A stretch of DNA of 23,208 bases from Bulleidia sp. (lineage in GTDB: Bacteria; Bacillota_I; Bacilli_A; Erysipelotrichales; Erysipelotrichaceae). The stretch's first letter is position 1. The number at the start of each line of letters is the position of its first letter. The stretch lies in NCBI GenBank assembly GCA_016293365.1, contig JAEDEK010000017.1, positions 1 to 23,208 of the forward strand, read 5' to 3'. Below, piece by piece: positions 7,113-14,469 of this stretch. The notes below the pieces were generated by a model. That model did not search any database, was not told the origin of the DNA, and was given only the letters and a program-made list of their open reading frames with translations. Made by a program: the position numbers and the translations under genes.

Positions 7113-7987
7113 TGCCGGCTGCTACAACTCACGTTGCATTTGCCAAAGACGTATATCGTCTGAACACAGATGTACAGTCCAAAGTGAAAAACATGCCGAT
7201 GTATCTGCTGGGTTCCCAGGGACCTGATCTGCTGTTTTTCTCCAGAGCCTCCATTCTTCCAGGCTCACTTAAAAAGTACGGCAACCTCATGCATGAACAT
7301 AAAGTGTATGAGATCATCCATTACTTTGAAAACTACGCAAAAAAAGACAGAGCTCTGACAAGCTATATTGCCGGATACCTGTGCCACTACGCTCTGGATT
7401 CGACGGCTCATCCGCTTGTCTATGCTGTTACTTCAGCAATCTGCGGTGAACATAAGGACAAGGAATCTGAAACACATGTAGGTCTGGAAGCAGAGATTGA
7501 TGTATGGATCATGCATCAAAGAGGTAAGGATATCAAAGCCTATGATGTCTATAAGGACCTGCGCGTTGGCAAAGAAGATGCTGTAAAACTTGCAGGAATG
7601 TATCATGCCATGTTCCGTGATGTACTCCATCTGGACATCAGTGAAAAACGGTTTTATGAAACAATCATGGAAATCCCGATGTGGACAGCAGTACTCTATC
7701 CACGTCGCAGTGTCTATCTGATGGTCAGAACAATTGAAGTAGCGCTGGGAAACCATGCCTTCTCCAATATGATGCTGGTGGATAAATATGATGAAATGAT
7801 CATCAACAACGATCATCTTGCATATACCCTTCCATGGCTTCCTCACGAAACGATCAGTGCATCCTTCCCGCAGCTTTATGGAAAAGCTTTTACAAAGGCT
7901 GCAGCACTGATGGAAGGACATGAGAAATCTGACTTTACATTGGATTTCAATGGTATCCCTTCCCAGTTACAGAATATACCCGCTTAA
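7112..7987 (+). CDS. zinc-dependent phospholipase C-like protein
   Basis: A 291-residue protein of the zinc-dependent phospholipase C / S1-P1-like fold. Candidate metal-ligand histidines occur in the family order: THVAFAKDV near the N-terminus, YLCHYALDSTAHP in the middle and THVGLEAEID after it. Members hydrolyse phosphodiester head groups. It has no signal peptide, unlike secreted clostridial toxins, so an intracellular role is more likely; many Bacillota carry this uncharacterised cytosolic form. The ATG overlaps the aminotransferase stop by one base, with GGAG 11 bases upstream. An upstream in-frame ATG lies within the aminotransferase gene and is rejected because THVAFAK is the usual N-terminus. 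Confidence 0.75.
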   Translation: MPAATTHVAFAKDVYRLNTDVQSKVKNMPMYLLGSQGPDLLFFSRASILPGSLKKYGNLMHEHKVYEIIHYFENYAKKDRALTSYIAGYLCHYALDSTAHPLVYAVTSAICGEHKDKESETHVGLEAEIDVWIMHQRGKDIKAYDVYKDLRVGKEDAVKLAGMYHAMFRDVLHLDISEKRFYETIMEIPMWTAVLYPRRSVYLMVRTIEVALGNHAFSNMMLVDKYDEMIINNDHLAYTLPWLPHETISASFPQLYGKAFTKAAALMEGHEKSDFTLDFNGIPSQLQNIPA

Positions 7988-8033
7988 CAATAACAGAAGG
8001 CACACTCGATACAAGGTGTGCCTTTTGTTATTG
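7988..8033 (+). terminator. bidirectional terminator after the phospholipase-like gene
   Basis: An 18-bp stem (7988-8005 with 8016-8033, one G-U pair) and a 10-base loop. Arms rich in T on one side and A on the other allow it to act in both directions. Confidence 0.8.
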
Positions 8034-8096
8034 TATGCTCATACCAACGCCTCAAAACCAGATTCAGATCATCAGACTGACTCAGAGTTGTATAGA

Positions 8097-8324
8097 TTAC
8101 ATCATATAAACACCTTTTTTGCAGGCGTTGATTCCATCCATCATTTCCATTCGCACATCGACAAAACAGAAATCTGTATGTTGTAGCCAGTGTTCCACCA
8201 TCTCTCTTCCATCATAAAATATTTCTGTATCGTAAACGATGGATGAATCGGCACAGAGTTTATGAATATAAGCACGGATTATATCAATGGATAACTGGAC
8301 ATCATCACAGATTACAATTTTCAA
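8097..8324 (-). pseudogene. truncated response regulator (receiver domain remnant)
   Basis: The 75 readable residues form the first half of a receiver domain: MKIVICDD with the acidic pair at 7-8, then FVDVRMEMMDGI with the phospho-acceptor Asp56 in the usual place. The frame stops straight after, before the T/S and K residues, and there is no output domain. The style (MKIVICDD, long alpha-1) fits LytTR/AgrA-type regulators. Translation would start at a TTG (8322-8324) preceded by AAGGA. Another minus-strand frame stays open left of the stop (DVIYTTLSQSDDLNL...), which may be a frameshifted continuation, but I cannot match it to a family. No histidine kinase lies nearby. The 433 bases from 7988 to 8420 hold only this remnant and two terminators. 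Confidence 0.65.
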
Positions 8325-8384
8325 AATATCCTTATTCTACAGGAAAGAAACAGTAAATGAATTTGAAATCATGTTTTTGCAAAC

Positions 8385-8410
8385 AAAAAAGACAGCCGTT
8401 TCTGACTGCC
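8385..8410 (-). terminator. intrinsic terminator of the pyrophosphatase-like gene
   Basis: Minus strand GGCAGTC...GGCTGTC stem (two G-U pairs), 6-base loop, then TTTTTTG, 10 bases after the stop at 8420. Confidence 0.8.
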
Positions 8411-8419
8411 TTCGTATCC

Positions 8420-8812
8420 TCAGTTGTCTGTTATACCCCAGGAAGGAATATCTGAACCTCTTGAAATCAGAACTGTCTTCTGGAAATCTGTCTGATTCAG
8501 ATAACGTAACACATCTTCTGTTTCCTTTTCATCACATCCGACAAGAATCTTTACATCCAGTTCCTTTGTCAGGATGTCTGCTGCCACGATCAAAGCAGTA
8601 ATACGATTGCGGTTGCCACTTCCCATATACACAGGAATACCGTTACCTGTATGAGATACAAGATCTTCCAGTCTGCCATAATCTGTTGGAAATACAAGGT
8701 TCTTGAAGGTATCATGTACTTCACCTTTTTTCTTGACTTGCTTGAGATTACCGGAGAGGAAGAGTGTATCTACTTTCTGCCAGAAATAGGCATTGTTTGC
8801 ATAAGTATTCAT
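8420..8812 (-). CDS. short inorganic pyrophosphatase-like protein, possibly inactive
   Basis: A 130-residue protein resembling the short class I pyrophosphatase-like proteins of Clostridia: an N-terminal helix with W, then LVFPTDYGRLEDL (the YPxDYG core), GNGIPVYMGSG, and a C-terminal VKILVGCDEKETEDVL. Class I enzymes hydrolyse PPi and run to about 175 residues; this one stops before the usual final Tyr-Lys motif. Where the family has D-G-D-P-L-D for metal binding, this protein reads T-G-N-G-I-P, so hydrolysis is doubtful. The start ATG has GAGGT about 12 bases upstream and a clear promoter. It may be a binding or regulatory descendant. Confidence 0.6.
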   Translation of the reverse strand: MNTYANNAYFWQKVDTLFLSGNLKQVKKKGEVHDTFKNLVFPTDYGRLEDLVSHTGNGIPVYMGSGNRNRITALIVAADILTKELDVKILVGCDEKETEDVLRYLNQTDFQKTVLISRGSDIPSWGITDN

Positions 8813-8845
8813 TTTGTACCTGTTACCTCATTTCTCGTAAACAAT

Positions 8846-8874
8846 ATTATAGAATGGAAACGGGTTTCTGTAAA
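8846..8874 (-). promoter_or_regulatory. promoter of the pyrophosphatase-like gene
   Basis: Minus strand TTTACA (8869-8874), 17-bp spacer, TATAAT (8846-8851). The spacer holds the small palindrome GAAAC-CC-GTTTC. No clear terminator separates it from the FMN enzyme gene stop at 8900, so read-through is possible. Confidence 0.7.
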
Positions 8875-8899
8875 CATGCTACATAAAATGTAACTATTT

Positions 8900-9883
8900 T
8901 CAGAATTTTACTGCAACTTTATCAGCTGTAATGTCAGAAAGTGTATGACAGCCTGTCATGCGCATTGTCTGTATAAGCTGATCTTTATATTTTTCAATCA
9001 GACTGACAAGTCCATCTGTTCCACCCTTAACTGCAGCTAAGGCAAACGGTCTACCGACAAGAACTCCATCTGCACCAAGTGCCAGCGCCTTGAATACATC
9101 CATACCGGATCGGATTCCTCCATCCATCAGGATGACCATGTCATTCCCGACTGCCTTTCTGATTTCAGGCAGTACTTCTATCGTTGCAAGGCAATCGTCC
9201 AGAACTCTGCCTCCATGATTGGAAACAACAATGCCCGCAGCCCCTGCTTCCTTAGCCATCAAAGCTGCAGATACTGTCATCACACCTTTGACAATAAACG
9301 GTCTGCCAAGTGCTTCCTTTACATAGCTGAGTTTTTCGCAATTCTTGTTTTCAACCGGTGTCTTTCCTGCACGTAATAATGGAAGTCCAGCCGCATCCAC
9401 ATCCATCGCAACCGCTTCTGATTTCAGATGCTTCATCCCTTCAATTCTTGCATCAATTCCTTCTTTGACCCATGGCTTCATTGTGACAATACCTTTGCCA
9501 CCATGCTGATCAATCACACCAGCTGGATCAAGGAACATGGAATCCATATGAATGCCATCTCCTGTAAAGGCACGGATACCTGTTTTTTCTGCTGCCTCTA
9601 CAGTCATTGTGACATAGTCATGATCACTCAGATCTGCACCATAGTTATTATTGATACCGGCAATCGGTGCAATCATGACCGGCATCGAAAGATCCATACC
9701 AAGAATGCTGCAGGATGGATCAATCGGTGCATCCTCACAGCATACATCCATATGAATTCTGACCTTCTGCATCATATCCACATTCCGGATAAAGGAACTT
9801 CCCGTATCCTTACCACCAAGTCCTGGTATCTCACCGGCACACGCTCTGCCGTTGCAAACTCTGCATTCTCTGCACTTCAACAT
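8900..9883 (-). CDS. FMN-dependent alpha-hydroxy-acid dehydrogenase/oxidase
   Basis: A 327-residue TIM-barrel flavoenzyme of the lactate oxidase / glycolate oxidase / L-lactate dehydrogenase (cytochrome) family. Key parts are PVMIAPIAG (FMN-binding first strand), a lysine in FIVKGVM, the catalytic SNHGGRVLD (base His and substrate-binding Arg) and the phosphate-binding MDGGIRSG and LGADGVLVGRP. It would oxidise an L-2-hydroxy acid such as lactate to a keto acid. The N-terminus carries a four-Cys cluster (C4, C7, C10, C15; CRECRVCNGRACAG), known in a Bacillota subgroup and absent from the classical enzymes. I chose the ATG at 9883 because AAGAGGT precedes it; the ATG at 9913 is further upstream and lacks support. 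Confidence 0.85.
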   Translation of the reverse strand: MLKCRECRVCNGRACAGEIPGLGGKDTGSSFIRNVDMMQKVRIHMDVCCEDAPIDPSCSILGMDLSMPVMIAPIAGINNNYGADLSDHDYVTMTVEAAEKTGIRAFTGDGIHMDSMFLDPAGVIDQHGGKGIVTMKPWVKEGIDARIEGMKHLKSEAVAMDVDAAGLPLLRAGKTPVENKNCEKLSYVKEALGRPFIVKGVMTVSAALMAKEAGAAGIVVSNHGGRVLDDCLATIEVLPEIRKAVGNDMVILMDGGIRSGMDVFKALALGADGVLVGRPFALAAVKGGTDGLVSLIEKYKDQLIQTMRMTGCHTLSDITADKVAVKF

Positions 9884-9948
9884 CTTCTTACCTCTTCTTT
9901 CGTACATTATCATAGCACGTCAGTAAAATGTGTTTCATTGTTTTTCGC

Positions 9949-9983
9949 AAAAAGAAAAACAGCTGAGTTTTTTCTTCAGCTGT
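9949..9983 (-). terminator. intrinsic terminator of the pst operon
   Basis: Minus strand ACAGCTGA...TCAGCTGT stem followed by TTTTCTTTTT. It overlaps the phoU stop codon. Confidence 0.85.
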
Positions 9984-10633
9984 CAATCCTGTGTTCCACT
10001 CAGTATACCTGTTGCGGAAAAGCTCGCCCAGTTTGCGATATTCACCGCATGATCACCGATCTTTTCAAAGTATTTGGCAACCATCAGAAGATTCAATGCA
10101 TATTCCATGCCTGTATCATTTCCGGTAAACCTTAGCGCAAGTGTCTTTTTTGCATGCTTGAAACAGGCATCTACTGAATCATCCATTGCCACGGTCTGCT
10201 CCGCCAGTTCCTGATTCTGTGTTGTCAATGCCTTGACTGCCTGACGTACCATGACGCCGGTCTGCTCTGCCATTGCAGAAAGATTGAGGATATCTGAAGC
10301 AATCGATACATTTTCCTTGAGTATCAGGTTGGCAATATCTCCTGTTACATCCCCGATTCTTTCCAGATCATAGACGGATTTCAAAGCAGAAGAAATCACT
10401 CTCAGATCAGAGGCAACCGGCTGCTGCTGAAGCAGAAGCTTGAGGCAGAGCCCTTCGATGTTTCTTTCCATCCGGCGGATTGCCATGGAAGCTGTCAGTA
10501 CTTCTCTTGCCTTTTTATGATTACCATTCAGAAGTCCATCTTTTGTATCTGCCAATGCCTGTATACAGGCATTCCCCATCTCCACCATGGATTCCTGCAG
10601 CTCTTCCAGCTGTGCATCAAATCGATTTCTCAT
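9983..10633 (-). CDS. phoU: phosphate transport accessory protein PhoU
   Basis: A 216-residue all-helical protein with two PhoU repeats. The metal-binding signatures are VYDLERIGDVTGDIAN in the first repeat and AKYFEKIGDHAVNIANW in the second, which bind iron or other metals on acidic patches. PhoU moderates Pst uptake and, where present, signalling through PhoR. It is last in the operon, and its ATG overlaps the pstB stop by one base (TAATG). No phoP/phoR genes are in the window. Confidence 0.95.
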   Translation of the reverse strand: MRNRFDAQLEELQESMVEMGNACIQALADTKDGLLNGNHKKAREVLTASMAIRRMERNIEGLCLKLLLQQQPVASDLRVISSALKSVYDLERIGDVTGDIANLILKENVSIASDILNLSAMAEQTGVMVRQAVKALTTQNQELAEQTVAMDDSVDACFKHAKKTLALRFTGNDTGMEYALNLLMVAKYFEKIGDHAVNIANWASFSATGILSGTQD

Positions 10634-11385
10634 TATCCAAACCTTCCTGTAATATAATTTTCTGTACGCTTATCCTTTGGAACAGTGAAAATCTGTTCCG
10701 TCGGTCCATATTCGACCATGTCACCAAGCAGGAAAAATGCCGTATTGTCAGAAATACGCAATGCCTGCTGCATGTTATGTGTTACGATTACAACCGTATA
10801 GTCCTTCTTGAGCTCAAGTACAAGATCTTCAATACGGGAAGTACTGATTGGATCAAGTGCACTTGTCGGCTCATCCATCAGCAGCACTTCGGGATTGCAT
10901 GCAAGTGCTCTTGCGATGCAGAGTCTCTGCTGCTGACCACCGGACAGTCCCAGTGCACTTTTCTTCAGTCTGTCCTTGCATTCCTCCCAGATTGCCGCAT
11001 CCCGCAAAGACTTCTCAACAATTTCATCGAGCTTTTTCCTGTTGCGGATCCCATGGGTTCTTGGACCATAGGCAATATTGTCATAGATACTCATCGGGAA
11101 TGGATTTGGTTTCTGGAACACCATTCCGACTCTTTTACGAAGCATGTTGATATCCATGCTTCTGTCATATACATTTTTTCCATCCAGGAGAATCTGTCCT
11201 TCAATCCTGCACCCTTCCACAAGGTCATTCATGCGGTTGATGCTTCTTAACAGTGTGGATTTACCACATCCGGAAGGACCGATGAAGGCAGTGATTCTGT
11301 TTTCTTCGATATTCATCTGAATGTTCTTCAGGGCGTGGAAGTCACCGTAAAACAGATTCAGATCTTTGATTTCCAGTTTGTTCAT
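10633..11385 (-). CDS. pstB: phosphate ABC transporter ATP-binding protein PstB
   Basis: A 250-residue ABC ATPase of standard PstB length. Walker A is GPSGCGKST, the Q-loop FQKPNPFPMSIYDN is the PstB signature, the ABC signature is LSGGQQQR, Walker B LLMDEPTSALDP, and the H-loop VTHNM. It hydrolyses ATP to drive phosphate import through PstCA. The ATG overlaps the pstA stop (ATGA), so it is translationally coupled. Confidence 0.97.
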   Translation of the reverse strand: MNKLEIKDLNLFYGDFHALKNIQMNIEENRITAFIGPSGCGKSTLLRSINRMNDLVEGCRIEGQILLDGKNVYDRSMDINMLRKRVGMVFQKPNPFPMSIYDNIAYGPRTHGIRNRKKLDEIVEKSLRDAAIWEECKDRLKKSALGLSGGQQQRLCIARALACNPEVLLMDEPTSALDPISTSRIEDLVLELKKDYTVVIVTHNMQQALRISDNTAFFLLGDMVEYGPTEQIFTVPKDKRTENYITGRFG

Positions 11386-12212
11386 ACATTTCCTTTCGTC
11401 AGTCTGTTCGCCACAAAATTACTGAAGGCGTTGATTCCAATCACAAGTACAAGCAGAACGACTGCAGTCGCATATGCCTGTGGCAGATAGAGCGCTTCTG
11501 TAGACAGCAAATACATGTGAATTGCCAGTGTTCTACCAGACCCCAGAAGACTGGATGGGACCTTGGCCATGGTACCGGCTGTGTAGATCAAAGCTGCCGT
11601 TTCACCGACAATTCTGCCGATTGCCAGAATGATACCTGCCAGAATACCAGGAGCAGCCGATGGCAGTACAATGCGGAATACAGTTCTCAGCTTCCCAGCC
11701 CCAAGTCCAAACGATCCTTCTCTGTAAAGGTCCGGTACAGACTTGAGCGCTTCTTCGGTTGTTCTCATAATCAGAGGCAGTATCATGATTGCCAATGTCA
11801 GAGCACCGGAGAGGATTGAGTAGTCAAGCTTCAGTCTGTAGACAAGAAACAGCATACCGAAAAGACCATAGATAATGGATGGAATACCCTGCAATGTTTC
11901 TGTTGTCATTCGAACAAGATCAACAAACCGATTCCCCTTTCCTGAATATTCAACCAGGAAGATCGCAGAGAATATCCCGATTGGTACAGCTACAAGCAGT
12001 GATACGATTGTCATGATGACCGTATTGATCAACGCTGGAATAACGGACTGGTTATCTGTTGTAAATTCAAGTGAAAACATGGTTGCTGTCAGATGTGGGA
12101 CACCCTGAATCAGGATATATCCGATCAGAAGAAGCAGGATTGTGAATGTGATGCCTGCTGAAAGAAAGACAAGAGCTTTCAGTATTCTGGACCCTAAATG
12201 TTTTTTATGCAT
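11382..12212 (-). CDS. pstA: phosphate ABC transporter permease PstA
   Basis: A 276-residue permease with six predicted membrane helices, starting with a single N-terminal helix (LVFLSAGITFTILLLLIGYI). The family sequence TLQGIPSIIYGLFGM and the coupling loop EGSFGLGAGKLRTVFRIVLPSA, which contacts PstB, are both present. It pairs with PstC. The 5' end overlaps pstC by 8 bases. Confidence 0.95.
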   Translation of the reverse strand: MHKKHLGSRILKALVFLSAGITFTILLLLIGYILIQGVPHLTATMFSLEFTTDNQSVIPALINTVIMTIVSLLVAVPIGIFSAIFLVEYSGKGNRFVDLVRMTTETLQGIPSIIYGLFGMLFLVYRLKLDYSILSGALTLAIMILPLIMRTTEEALKSVPDLYREGSFGLGAGKLRTVFRIVLPSAAPGILAGIILAIGRIVGETAALIYTAGTMAKVPSSLLGSGRTLAIHMYLLSTEALYLPQAYATAVVLLVLVIGINAFSNFVANRLTKGNV

Positions 12213-13083
12213 GTTCTCCCTGCTTTCGTTTTAATGCCGCAACACTTGCGTTGATCAGCAGGATAAATACAAACAGAACAACACCTGTTGCGATCAGGGA
12301 TTCCCGGTGCAGATCTGTTGCATATCCCATTTCGATGACAATGTTGGCTGTCATTGTACGCACACCTTTGAAGATGGATGTCGGAATACGCGGCTGGTTT
12401 CCAGCGATCATGACAACTGCCATGGTTTCGCCGATTGCTCTTCCGATTCCAAGGACAACCCCAGCCAGAACACCACTGGAAGCTGATGGAAGAATGACCT
12501 TGAAGATTGTTCTTTCCTTTGTTGCCCCAAGTCCTGAAGAACCTTCGTAATAAGACTGCGGCACTGCACGCAACGCGGATTCACACACACCGATAATCGA
12601 TGGCAGAATCATGATTCCCAGCAACAGTGAAGCCGTGAAGATGGAGTTTCCCTTACCTGATATATCCAGCATTTTCTCAAATCGGTAAACAGCTGGAACA
12701 AGTACGATCATACCGAAGAAACCATAAACGACAGATGGAATCCCAGCCAGCAGTTCTGTCGCGGATTTGAGCGGACGGTAGATCTTTTTCGGACAGTAGA
12801 ATGTCATAAACACACTTGTTAATATTCCGATCGGAACACCGAACAGAATCGCACCGGCTGTAATATAGAGGCTTCCTACAATCATCGGCAGAATGCCATA
12901 TTCATTGTTGGAAGGAGCCCATGTTGTTCCAAGCAGAAACTTCACAACGCCGATTTCCCGTATTGCCGGGATACCATTAGCAAACAGAAAGAAACAGATC
13001 AGAATGACTGCCGCAATGGAGAATACCGCTGCAACAAGGAATACATATTTCATGACTGACTCAATGGTCTGATTCCATTTCAT
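12205..13083 (-). CDS. pstC: phosphate ABC transporter permease PstC
   Basis: A 292-residue permease with six predicted helices. It has LLAGIPSVVYGFFGM and the coupling-loop segment EGSSGLGATKERTIFKVILPSA, parallel to those of PstA. The ATG follows a strong AAAGGAGG with a 7-base gap. It is separated from pstS by a 62-base gap holding a stem-loop, while the rest of the operon is tightly overlapped, so pstC starts the coupled pstCAB-phoU block. Confidence 0.95.
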   Translation of the reverse strand: MKWNQTIESVMKYVFLVAAVFSIAAVILICFFLFANGIPAIREIGVVKFLLGTTWAPSNNEYGILPMIVGSLYITAGAILFGVPIGILTSVFMTFYCPKKIYRPLKSATELLAGIPSVVYGFFGMIVLVPAVYRFEKMLDISGKGNSIFTASLLLGIMILPSIIGVCESALRAVPQSYYEGSSGLGATKERTIFKVILPSASSGVLAGVVLGIGRAIGETMAVVMIAGNQPRIPTSIFKGVRTMTANIVIEMGYATDLHRESLIATGVVLFVFILLINASVAALKRKQGEHA

Positions 13084-13106
13084 GCCTTTACCTCCTTTGA
13101 AATAAA

Positions 13107-13133
13107 GAGGCTTTCATCTGAAGAGAAAGCCTC
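13107..13133 (-). terminator. stem-loop between pstS and pstC (attenuator or mRNA stabiliser)
   Basis: A perfect 9-bp stem GAGGCTTTC / GAAAGCCTC with a 9-base loop, then TTTATTT on the minus strand. Probably a partial terminator or a 3' end that protects pstS mRNA, raising binding protein over permease. Confidence 0.65.
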
Positions 13134-13145
13134 ATAACAGAGTCT

Positions 13146-14042
13146 TTACTGTGCGTCTGCCCAGGTTGTGATTTCACCTGTGTAGATGCCCTTGATTGTA
13201 TCTTTTGTGATATCTTCAACAGGGTTTTCATTGTTAACAATCACTGCGATACCATCTGTAGCGATTACTGTATCAACTAAGCCTGCTTCCTTTTCAGAAT
13301 CCTTGAGTTCACGGGAAGCCATACCGATGTCATAGCTGCCTTCAGCTGCATTTGTCATACCCGTAGTAGAGTCGGATGTCTGGATTTCAACTGTAGCATT
13401 TTTGTTGATGCTGTTGTAGGCTTCGATCAGTTTTTCCATGACTGGAGATACGGAAGAAGAACCTCCTACAACGATGCTTCCTTCAGGCTGTGTGCCTTCA
13501 AACGGCTTTGCTCCATCAATTGCGATATAGCCACTCTCTTCAACAATTGCCTGACCTTCTTCACTCAGAACATATGCCATGAAGTCAGCTACCAGCGGAT
13601 CACTGTTGTCTTCTCTGATTGCCACATTGAATGGACGGGCCAGAGAATACTTGCCGGACTTGATGTTTTCAACTGTCGGTTCTACCCCATCAACACTGAC
13701 TGCCTTGACAGATTCATTCAAAGAACCAAGGGAGATGTAACCGATCCCGTATGCATCATTGGCAACTGTTGTCAGAACAACGGATGTGCTGGAAACAATC
13801 TGTGCTTCAGCTGTTGTGCGATCAACCTTTTTGCCTTCCGCATTCTTTTCTTCCACGCCAGTCAGTTCAACGAAGGCACCTCTTGTTCCAGAACCATCTT
13901 CACGGGAGATGACTGTGATCTCCTCCTGTGTGTCGAATGCTTCTGCTCCACCTGTTGAGGATGCTGTGGATGCGGCAGATCCGCATCCTGCAAGCATTGT
14001 CATCGCAATACCTGCTGTCAGAAATTTCTTTGTATCAAACAT
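13146..14042 (-). CDS. pstS: phosphate-binding lipoprotein PstS, circularly permuted
   Basis: A 298-residue lipoprotein: short basic n-region, hydrophobic stretch and lipobox LAGC (Cys20), then a Ser/Ala/Thr-rich linker. Mature residues 46-57 read SREDGSGTRGAF, the phosphate-contact segment normally found in the middle of PstS. The usual N-terminal signature GGSSSVSPVMEKL appears instead at 193-205, followed by ASRELKD (242-248), DGIAVIVN (263-270) and the final TGEITTW. In standard PstS the TGxITxW strand leads directly into SREDGSGT, so this chain opens at that junction and joins the old ends. Related permuted forms are, to my recollection, common in Clostridia. The ATG at 14042 is preferred; an upstream GTG would lie on the Shine-Dalgarno. 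Confidence 0.9.
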   Translation of the reverse strand: MFDTKKFLTAGIAMTMLAGCGSAASTASSTGGAEAFDTQEEITVISREDGSGTRGAFVELTGVEEKNAEGKKVDRTTAEAQIVSSTSVVLTTVANDAYGIGYISLGSLNESVKAVSVDGVEPTVENIKSGKYSLARPFNVAIREDNSDPLVADFMAYVLSEEGQAIVEESGYIAIDGAKPFEGTQPEGSIVVGGSSSVSPVMEKLIEAYNSINKNATVEIQTSDSTTGMTNAAEGSYDIGMASRELKDSEKEAGLVDTVIATDGIAVIVNNENPVEDITKDTIKGIYTGEITTWADAQ

Positions 14043-14082
14043 GTTATTCTTCACTCCTTTTCATCTGGTACGCGTAAAGAAT

Positions 14083-14112
14083 AAAAAACAACGGTAAAGT
14101 CTGTTACCGTTG
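14083..14112 (-). terminator. intrinsic terminator of the zinc-sensor operon
   Basis: Minus strand CAACGGTAA...TTACCGTTG, 9-bp perfect stem, 6-base loop, then TTTTTT. It separates the zinc-sensor unit from pstS. The ~40 bases left before pstS show no convincing sigma-A promoter. Confidence 0.9.
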
Positions 14113-14136
14113 TAATGTTAAGATTTGGAAAAAAGA

Positions 14137-14469
14137 TTATTTTTCGTTGATATGCTCCAAAGACATGCGGTAGATGTTTTCGATATGCTCATCCGCCATG
14201 GAATAATACACCATCTTACCGATCTTTCTTGTTGTGACAAGCTTTGTTTTCTTCAGGTTGGAAAGCTGATGAGATACAGCACTGGTGCTCATCTGCAGCA
14301 GATTGGAAAGATCAGACACGCATAATTCATTGACAAATAATGCATTCATGATCTTCAGCCTTGTGGAATCGGCAAACATCTGAAACAGTTCACTCATCCG
14401 ATCTGCTTCTTTTTCTGAAATCATATGTTTCATACATTCCTGTACTTTTTCTTCATCTGTAAACTTCAT
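14137..14469 (-). CDS. ArsR/SmtB-family zinc-sensing repressor
   Basis: A 110-residue winged-helix repressor. The helix-turn-helix is in LCVSDLSNLLQMSTSAVSHQ, and the beta-wing in LVTTRKIGKMVYYSM. The last helix carries D-x-H-x10-H-x2-E (DEH...EHINE), the exact alpha-5 zinc site of SmtB and CzrA, which bind Zn(II) or Co(II) at the dimer interface and then leave DNA. Only one Cys (ELCVSDL) remains of the CadC-type alpha-3 site, so zinc is favoured over Cd/Pb. Its ATG overlaps the stop of the upstream membrane-protein gene (ATGA), with AAAGGA 7 bases upstream. No zinc exporter lies next to it. Confidence 0.85.
   Translation of the reverse strand: MKFTDEEKVQECMKHMISEKEADRMSELFQMFADSTRLKIMNALFVNELCVSDLSNLLQMSTSAVSHQLSNLKKTKLVTTRKIGKMVYYSMADEHIENIYRMSLEHINEK

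Noticed and set aside
9428..10135. Plus-strand frame of 235 codons
   Set aside because: It is antisense to the flavoenzyme and phoU genes, which have clear motifs, and it crosses a strong terminator.
10480..11250. Plus-strand frame of 256 codons
   Set aside because: Antisense to pstB and phoU; no recognisable protein features.
14113..14123. PhoP-box-like TTAACA/TTACAA upstream of pstS
   Set aside because: The spacing between half-sites does not fit the 11-bp PhoP repeat and the site lies across the upstream operon's terminator.
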